Below, in pieces: positions 6,673 through 10,377 of a DNA stretch of 10,377 nt. Positions within the stretch are counted from its first letter, which is position 1. The number at the start of each line of letters is the position of its first letter. Source of the DNA: Methanosarcina sp. (GTDB lineage: Archaea; Halobacteriota; Methanosarcinia; Methanosarcinales; Methanosarcinaceae); the NCBI GenBank assembly GCA_017883485.1, contig JADGNM010000060.1, positions 1 through 10,377 on the forward strand, in the 5' to 3' direction. The notes under the pieces are model-generated. The model was not told where the DNA came from and did not search any database. It saw only the letters and a list, made by a program, of their open reading frames with translations. A program made the position numbers and the translations under genes.

Positions 6673-8724
6673 TCAGTTCCTGCACACAAAAATATTTTTG
6701 CCCTGTACGGCAGGTGAGACTTCAGGAATATCGAAACTGAGCTTTGTAATGTTTTTGAGTCTTTCAATAATCGGGTTCTTTCTCGGGCCCACAAGGCTGT
6801 GTTCCATTACCTCCGCAATAGAGGAAACAGGAATAATCTGAATCTTTTCCCTGTATGCCTTTTCGATAAGAACGTCTGCCTCGTTTGCTTTCGGGATGAT
6901 GACTTTCTTTAAGCCGGCCTGGGCTGCAGCCTCGATCTTATAGGTAACTCCGCCTACAGGAAGCACATCTCCCCTGACAGAGAGAGAACCTGTCATTGCC
7001 ACAGTCTGGTCCACAGGAATTTTTTCGATGGCAGATATGACGGCTGTTGCAATGGAAACAGATGCGCTGTCTCCTTCCACACCTTCGTATGTACCTACAA
7101 ACTGGATATGGACGTCGTGTCTCGAGATATCCGTACCTGTCATGTTCTTAATCACGGCAGAGACGTTCTGCACTGCTTCTTTTGCAATTGTCTTGAGCTT
7201 GCCGGTTGCAATAATACGTCCTTCGGCTCCGGAGATTGCAGGGGTGACTTCGGATACGATGGGGAGGACGATCCCTGAGTCTCCTCCCATAACTGCAAGC
7301 CCGTTGACCCTGCCCACGGCAGAACCTTTTCTCATAAAGGACTCGTATTCCTTGCGCTGTTCCAGGTATCTGTCTGCGAGCTGCTGTTCGATAGACCTGG
7401 CAATCCTCTTTGCTGCAAGCACGTGTTCTGAGGTTGTGATTGAAGCCCCTTCGGCATGGGCAATATCACCTGCCACACGCACAAGCCCGCCAAGGTCACG
7501 GAGCTTAAGAGTAAGGTGGCCCTTCCGACCTGCCCGCCTTTTTGCTTCCCGGATTATTTCCTGCACCGCACCCTCGTCAAAGTGAGGGATGTGCCCGTCA
7601 CGAACAACTTCCTGGGCTACAAAACGAACCAGTTTCTTGCGGTTTTCAGGATTATCTTCCATGGCGTCTCGCATGTAGACTTCGTACCCGTAACCTTTTA
7701 TTCTTGACCTCAGCGCCGGGTGCATTTTCTGCACTGCATCCAGGTTCCCTGCAGAGACCATAATAAAGTCGCACGGTACAGGCTCTGTCTTAACAAGAGC
7801 ACCCGAACTTCTCTCGGACTGCCCGGTAATCGGGTATTCCTTTTCCTGAAGCGCAGTCAGGAGACTCTGCTGGGATTCCAGCCTGAGAGTATTAATCTCA
7901 TCTATAAAGAGCACTCCTTTGTGGGCTTTGTGAATATCTCCGGCTTCCACCCTGTCGTGGGCAGGAGTTTCAAGTCCTCCGGACTGGAATGGGTCGTGCC
8001 TCACATCTCCAAACAGGGCTCCAGCATGAGCTCCGGTTGCATCGATATAAGGTGCGTGCTCCTTATCGTAATTCGAAACCGCCAGTTTCGGAATCATCAT
8101 TTCCTCTTTAGGAAGGAATTGGCGGGTTAACATCAGGATCATGATGCCTGCAATTATACCCCAGAGCAGTTGGGCTACAAAGTAAGAATAGATGATAATG
8201 CCCACAACAAAGAGCATCATGAGCATATTTCGTGCCTGTGCTTTCTTCCTGGCCTCCATCTTGTGAGCCATTACAATTTCTCTGCCCTTACCGGCAGGGA
8301 CCTCCCTGATTTTAGGGTTGTTAAGGTCTTCCATGTTAGGATATACAAGGATATCTTTGAGTTCTTCTTTAGGAAGAAGCTCTGCCATTGCTTTTGCAAG
8401 CAGGGACTTACCTGTTCCCGGCGTCCCTATCATCATGATGTGCCGTCTCTGGCTGGCTGCCTTTTTTACGACTTCCACTGCATGTTCCTGTCCCAATACC
8501 TGGTCGATAAGAAGTTTGGGAACCTCTATATTAGAAGTGTCCTCAAATAAAAAGCCAACATCAACATCTTCACTCACATCATAATTTTCATCCTTATCAT
8601 GGTTGAGCTCAGGCTCAACAGTACCGACAATACCTTTTTTAGTTTCAGAATCGGCTGTGACTTTATCGGACTCAGACGCAGTCATGGACCTACCGGACAT
8701 TTTTTTGTTATTATTATACACCAT
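6673..8724 (-). CDS. lonB: Membrane-anchored ATP-dependent protease LonB
   Basis: An archaeal LonB protease, 683 residues, that unfolds and degrades proteins at the inner face of the membrane. In order: a polar, mostly acidic N-terminal extension (about 1-58); an AAA+ ATPase with Walker A GTPGTGKS (100-107) and Walker B VLFIDE (271-276); two membrane helices inserted within the ATPase (about 167-199), as in archaeal LonB; and a C-terminal protease domain. The catalytic Ser553 (EGDSAS) and Lys596 (VTYKIEA) are 43 residues apart, the spacing I recall for characterised LonB. All key residues are intact. The ATG at 8724 has GTGAG on the minus strand about eight bases before it; the in-frame ATG at 8700 has none. 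The gene leads an operon with tldD and tldE and is preceded by a good TATA box. The hydrophilic N-terminus is longer than I expect for the family. Confidence 0.96.
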   Translation of the reverse strand: MVYNNNKKMSGRSMTASESDKVTADSETKKGIVGTVEPELNHDKDENYDVSEDVDVGFLFEDTSNIEVPKLLIDQVLGQEHAVEVVKKAASQRRHIMMIGTPGTGKSLLAKAMAELLPKEELKDILVYPNMEDLNNPKIREVPAGKGREIVMAHKMEARKKAQARNMLMMLFVVGIIIYSYFVAQLLWGIIAGIMILMLTRQFLPKEEMMIPKLAVSNYDKEHAPYIDATGAHAGALFGDVRHDPFQSGGLETPAHDRVEAGDIHKAHKGVLFIDEINTLRLESQQSLLTALQEKEYPITGQSERSSGALVKTEPVPCDFIMVSAGNLDAVQKMHPALRSRIKGYGYEVYMRDAMEDNPENRKKLVRFVAQEVVRDGHIPHFDEGAVQEIIREAKRRAGRKGHLTLKLRDLGGLVRVAGDIAHAEGASITTSEHVLAAKRIARSIEQQLADRYLEQRKEYESFMRKGSAVGRVNGLAVMGGDSGIVLPIVSEVTPAISGAEGRIIATGKLKTIAKEAVQNVSAVIKNMTGTDISRHDVHIQFVGTYEGVEGDSASVSIATAVISAIEKIPVDQTVAMTGSLSVRGDVLPVGGVTYKIEAAAQAGLKKVIIPKANEADVLIEKAYREKIQIIPVSSIAEVMEHSLVGPRKNPIIERLKNITKLSFDIPEVSPAVQGKNIFVCRN

Positions 8725-8770
8725 GGTTAGCTCACATATTCGAACGTTATTAAATAGAAGTTATCTGATT

Positions 8771-8784
8771 GATACATATATTTG
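8771..8784 (-). promoter_or_regulatory. Candidate TATA box of lonB
   Basis: On the minus strand this reads CAAATATATGTATC, a good TATA element. Transcription would begin about 25 bases downstream, near 8751, leaving a leader of roughly 27 bases that contains the GTGAG ribosome binding site before the ATG at 8724. The geometry fits a standard archaeal promoter. Confidence 0.5.
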
Positions 8785-8891
8785 ACGCTTTCCAAAAAAT
8801 AACAGATTCAGTGATAAATGATTGCAAAAAGCGGATGTCACAATAACTAATGCCTTTGTTACTGTAACCCCATATATACCGCGGCTAATTA

Positions 8892-8936
8892 TATATACTT
8901 ACTGTATATAAAATTAACCTAAAGTTGTATATACAA
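8892..8936. repeat. Paired AT-rich dyads between lonB and TPR gene
   Basis: TATATAC (8892-8898) and GTATATA (8904-8910) form a perfect 7-base inverted repeat around TTACT. Fourteen bases further, TTGTATATACAA (8925-8936) is a perfect 12-base palindrome. Both share the TGTATATA/TATATACA core, as does CATATATACC at 8871-8880. They may be binding sites for a dimeric regulator or alternative TATA boxes usable in both directions. Confidence 0.4.
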
Positions 8937-9013
8937 TATATAGAATCCCTTATTATATACTATTTGCTTATTGTAATTTCTGTTTAAAAATTTATTTGTG
9001 AAGTGTAACTCAA

Positions 9014-9078
9014 GATTTATCTTCTAGATTGATCTTCGAAATTGATTTTAGAGGTTGATCTTCGAAATTGATCTGCAG
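9014..9078. repeat. Five-copy 13-bp degenerate tandem repeat
   Basis: Consecutive 13-base units start at 9014, 9027, 9040, 9053 and 9066. Taking the second unit (GATTGATCTTCGA) as reference, the others match at 11, 10, 12 and 9 of 13 positions. The second and fourth units plus their flanks give an 18-bp perfect repeat, TTGATCTTCGAAATTGAT, at 9029-9046 and 9055-9072. The array lies about 30 bp upstream of a TATA box for the TPR gene. Confidence 0.65.
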
Positions 9079-9107
9079 GAACTTTTCACTCACTTATGCT
9101 ACATCCT

Positions 9108-9117
9108 CTATATATAC
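9108..9117 (+). promoter_or_regulatory. Candidate TATA box of the TPR gene
   Basis: CTATATATAC is a good TATA element and would give a start near 9138 with a leader of about 86 bases. A second box, TATTTAAA at 9193-9200, would start transcription almost at the ATG (9224) and give a leaderless mRNA. The palindrome TCGATATCGA at 9179-9188 directly upstream of this second box could be an operator. Confidence 0.4.
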
Positions 9118-9223
9118 ATTAAGTATTTTCCACAAATTAGAATCTATATTATCTCTTATTTGACTTCCCATCCATAAATCGATATCGACAGGTATTTAAA
9201 AAAACAAGGGGCATTTTTCTCTT

Positions 9224-9988
9224 ATGTCCAGAAGCAAGGTAAAGAATCTTTTCCTTTTGAAGCAGATCCACAGTGCTGTATCCTATATCAAGAAAGGCAA
9301 ATTGGATAAAGCCCTTGAGACCCTCGATAAAGCTGAGAAATCCGCAAGGAAAGAAAAGTCAACTGACACCCTTTATTATATTCTTTTCACGCGCAGAGGC
9401 ATTCTTTTTACCGCATCGAAATACGATGCCGCCCTCGAAACTTACGAAAAGGCCCTCGAGGCAGATACGGAACTCCTCAAAACCGACCCCGAAAATCCTG
9501 ACTACCAGCACTATATGGGCACAACCCTGAGTAATACCGGCAACCTCCTTAGAGAGAAAGGCGAAAACGATAGGGCTGCCGACTGCTACATCCGGGCCCG
9601 TGAAATATATATCAACCTCGTAGCCCGGAACCCGGACAACGCAGTCTTCCGGTCATATGCTGCAGATAACCTCAACAACTTTGCCGCCTTCCTTATAGTA
9701 ACAGGCTCCTTTGAAAGAGCATGCGAAATCCTTAAGGAATCAGTCGAGATTTACGAAAAGCTCTTCGAAGAAAAGCCCGAAAATGTTGGCTATCAAGCCG
9801 AACTCTCAGTCGCGCTCAGCCAGTTAGGAAGTTGCCTCATGCAGCAGGCTCCTGAAAATAAAGATACTGCTAAACAGAACCTTGAAAAAGCCCTGGCCTT
9901 ACAGGAGAACTTGCTCATCCAGCAGCCTGATAATGAAAAAATCAGGGAAGCCGTTTCATTAACGCGGAAAAGACTTGAAAGCCTCTAA
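9224..9988 (+). CDS. Tetratricopeptide (TPR) repeat protein
   Basis: A soluble protein of 254 residues with no signal peptide or membrane segment, made almost wholly of helical TPR-type repeats; a protein-protein interaction scaffold is the likely role. TPR units are visible at about 11-44, 50-83, 95-131, 141-182 and 189-232. Later units are separated by a recurring P-[ED]-N linker: DPENPDY, NPDNAVF, KPENVGY and QPDNEKI, with the prolines at 89, 137, 185 and 235. The period is thus 48-50 residues rather than the usual 34. Such extended TPRs with a longer first or last helix are frequent in Methanosarcina proteins of unknown function. The ribosome binding site is weak (AGGGG at about 9208-9212). 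The gene is divergent from lonB and convergent with a small membrane-protein gene. Its partner is unknown. Confidence 0.88.
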   Translation: MSRSKVKNLFLLKQIHSAVSYIKKGKLDKALETLDKAEKSARKEKSTDTLYYILFTRRGILFTASKYDAALETYEKALEADTELLKTDPENPDYQHYMGTTLSNTGNLLREKGENDRAADCYIRAREIYINLVARNPDNAVFRSYAADNLNNFAAFLIVTGSFERACEILKESVEIYEKLFEEKPENVGYQAELSVALSQLGSCLMQQAPENKDTAKQNLEKALALQENLLIQQPDNEKIREAVSLTRKRLESL

Positions 9989-10023
9989 TAAGCACATGCC
10001 GCATATAAGCACATCACCGCATA
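9989..10023. repeat. Short tandem repeat after the TPR gene
   Basis: TAAGCACATGCCGCATA (9989-10005) is followed directly by TAAGCACATCACCGCATA (10006-10023). The two copies differ by one inserted base and a local mismatch. The array begins at the base after the TPR stop codon and is noncoding. A recent slippage duplication in the 3' region is the simplest explanation. Confidence 0.55.
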
Positions 10024-10047
10024 ATCGCATCTCAAATTAACCTGTTG

Positions 10048-10083
10048 TAACCTCTTAAAGCTAAAGCCAGAGCTCAGAGGTTA
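10048..10083. terminator. Inverted repeat between convergent genes
   Basis: Perfect 8-base arms TAACCTCT (10048-10055) and AGAGGTTA (10076-10083), plus an inner AGCT pair (10059-10062 and 10071-10074), form an extended stem-loop. The distal arm includes the stop codon of the small minus-strand gene. Its position between convergent ends suggests a shared, two-way transcript end or 3'-protecting hairpin. There is no long T run directly after it on the plus strand, so it is not a bacterial-style terminator. Confidence 0.5.
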
Positions 10084-10272
10084 TCCCCTGAGAAGCTGGC
10101 CGATATAAAATGTGTAAATGAGGATGGCCGCAAGAAAGATACTCACAAGTATAATGTAAGTTTTTTCGTATCTGCTATTTTTTGAAGCGCTATCTTTTGA
10201 AGTACTATTTTCAGGAGTCTCGATTCTACCCTCCCCCTGAATCTCGCTATCCTTTAATTTTCCGGCTTGCAT
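10081..10272 (-). CDS. Small single-pass membrane protein, C-tail anchored
   Basis: A protein of 63 residues (65 if the GTG at 10278 is used) that I do not recognise as a named family. The first 38 or so residues are polar and rich in Ser, Lys and Glu. A basic patch (KNSRYEK) leads into one membrane helix starting YIILVSIFLAAILIY, and the protein ends just after it with QLLRG. The positive charges predict the N-terminus inside the cell. GGGTGG on the minus strand at 10280-10275 could be the ribosome binding site for the ATG at 10272, though very close. A TATA box at about 10319-10330 gives a short leader, which supports a real gene. The helix resembles the first LonB membrane helix: over 14 aligned residues seven are identical and six similar. 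A LonB-associated role is a guess from that resemblance. Confidence 0.65.
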   Translation of the reverse strand: MQAGKLKDSEIQGEGRIETPENSTSKDSASKNSRYEKTYIILVSIFLAAILIYTFYIGQLLRG

Positions 10273-10318
10273 ATCCACCCTAGATTCCCGTTGCCTCGTA
10301 ACGAGCTCGGTAATGCTT

Positions 10319-10330
10319 GATTATATATTC
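10319..10330 (-). promoter_or_regulatory. Candidate TATA box of the small membrane-protein gene
   Basis: The minus strand reads GAATATATAATC, a strong archaeal TATA element. A start about 25 bases downstream (near 10299) leaves a leader of 20-27 bases before the candidate start codons at 10278 and 10272. This is the best evidence that the 63-residue frame is expressed. Confidence 0.5.
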
Positions 10331-10377
10331 CTTGAAATTTCTAAAGGTTTTCGTTAATCTGAGCGTTAATTCTATCA

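Larger units (their letters stand above)
8725..9223. other. Structured divergent intergenic region, lonB to TPR gene
   Basis: No gene is seen in these 499 bp. The region holds a lonB promoter near 8771-8784, AT-rich dyads at 8892-8910 and 8925-8936 with several TATA-like boxes, a five-unit 13-bp tandem repeat at 9014-9078, and TATA boxes at 9108-9117 and 9193-9200 for the plus-strand TPR gene. A 10-bp palindrome lies at 9179-9188. The amount of ordered structure is larger than two simple divergent promoters need. Confidence 0.6.

Noticed and set aside
7028..7585. 185-residue plus-strand open frame opposite lonB, rich in Ser, Ala and Pro
   Set aside because: Low-complexity composition typical of the antisense of a well-biased gene; overlaps LonB catalytic regions.
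1..10377. CRISPR array, tRNA or rRNA genes
   Set aside because: The repeats found are short, tandem and lack regular unique spacers; I saw no cloverleaf or conserved rRNA segment.

Overview
The window looks like chromosomal DNA of a methanogenic archaeon of the Methanosarcina type. The evidence is: a stand-alone nickel CO dehydrogenase (CooS) with its CooF iron-sulfur partner; a membrane-anchored archaeal LonB protease; archaeal TATA boxes; GGAGGTGA-type ribosome binding sites; and long AT-rich intergenic regions beside genes of moderate GC. No species is assigned.

Layout. Positions 1-792 hold no convincing gene. They contain a small GC-rich island that may be an insertion-sequence remnant (about 90-205), a TATA box with a hairpin (387-446), and a 17-bp direct repeat just upstream of cooS. 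cooS (793-2715) and cooF (2729-3289) form a CO-oxidation operon on the plus strand. CooS makes electrons from CO and CooF, with four 4Fe-4S cysteine sets, would carry them away. CooF has an unusual 22-residue insertion containing a decayed copy of its third cluster motif. A universal stress protein gene (3431-3898) follows with its own promoter signals.

On the minus strand, lonB (8724-6673), tldD (6670-5330) and tldE (5327-4017) form a tight proteolysis operon. Each junction is a TGA stop, two bases, then ATG. LonB would unfold and cut proteins at the membrane, and the TldD/TldE metalloprotease could trim the released peptides; that functional link is an inference from gene order.

The 500-bp region between lonB and the next gene (8725-9223) is rich in structure: a lonB promoter, AT palindromes, a five-copy 13-bp tandem repeat, and TATA boxes facing the plus strand. 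It leads to a TPR protein gene (9224-9988) whose repeats have an unusual 48-residue spacing. After it come a short tandem repeat and a perfect inverted repeat (10048-10083). That inverted repeat includes the stop codon of a convergent small membrane-protein gene (10272-10081). The small protein's single transmembrane helix closely resembles the first membrane helix of LonB. This is the most thought-provoking observation in the window, because it suggests a possible small partner or modulator of LonB.
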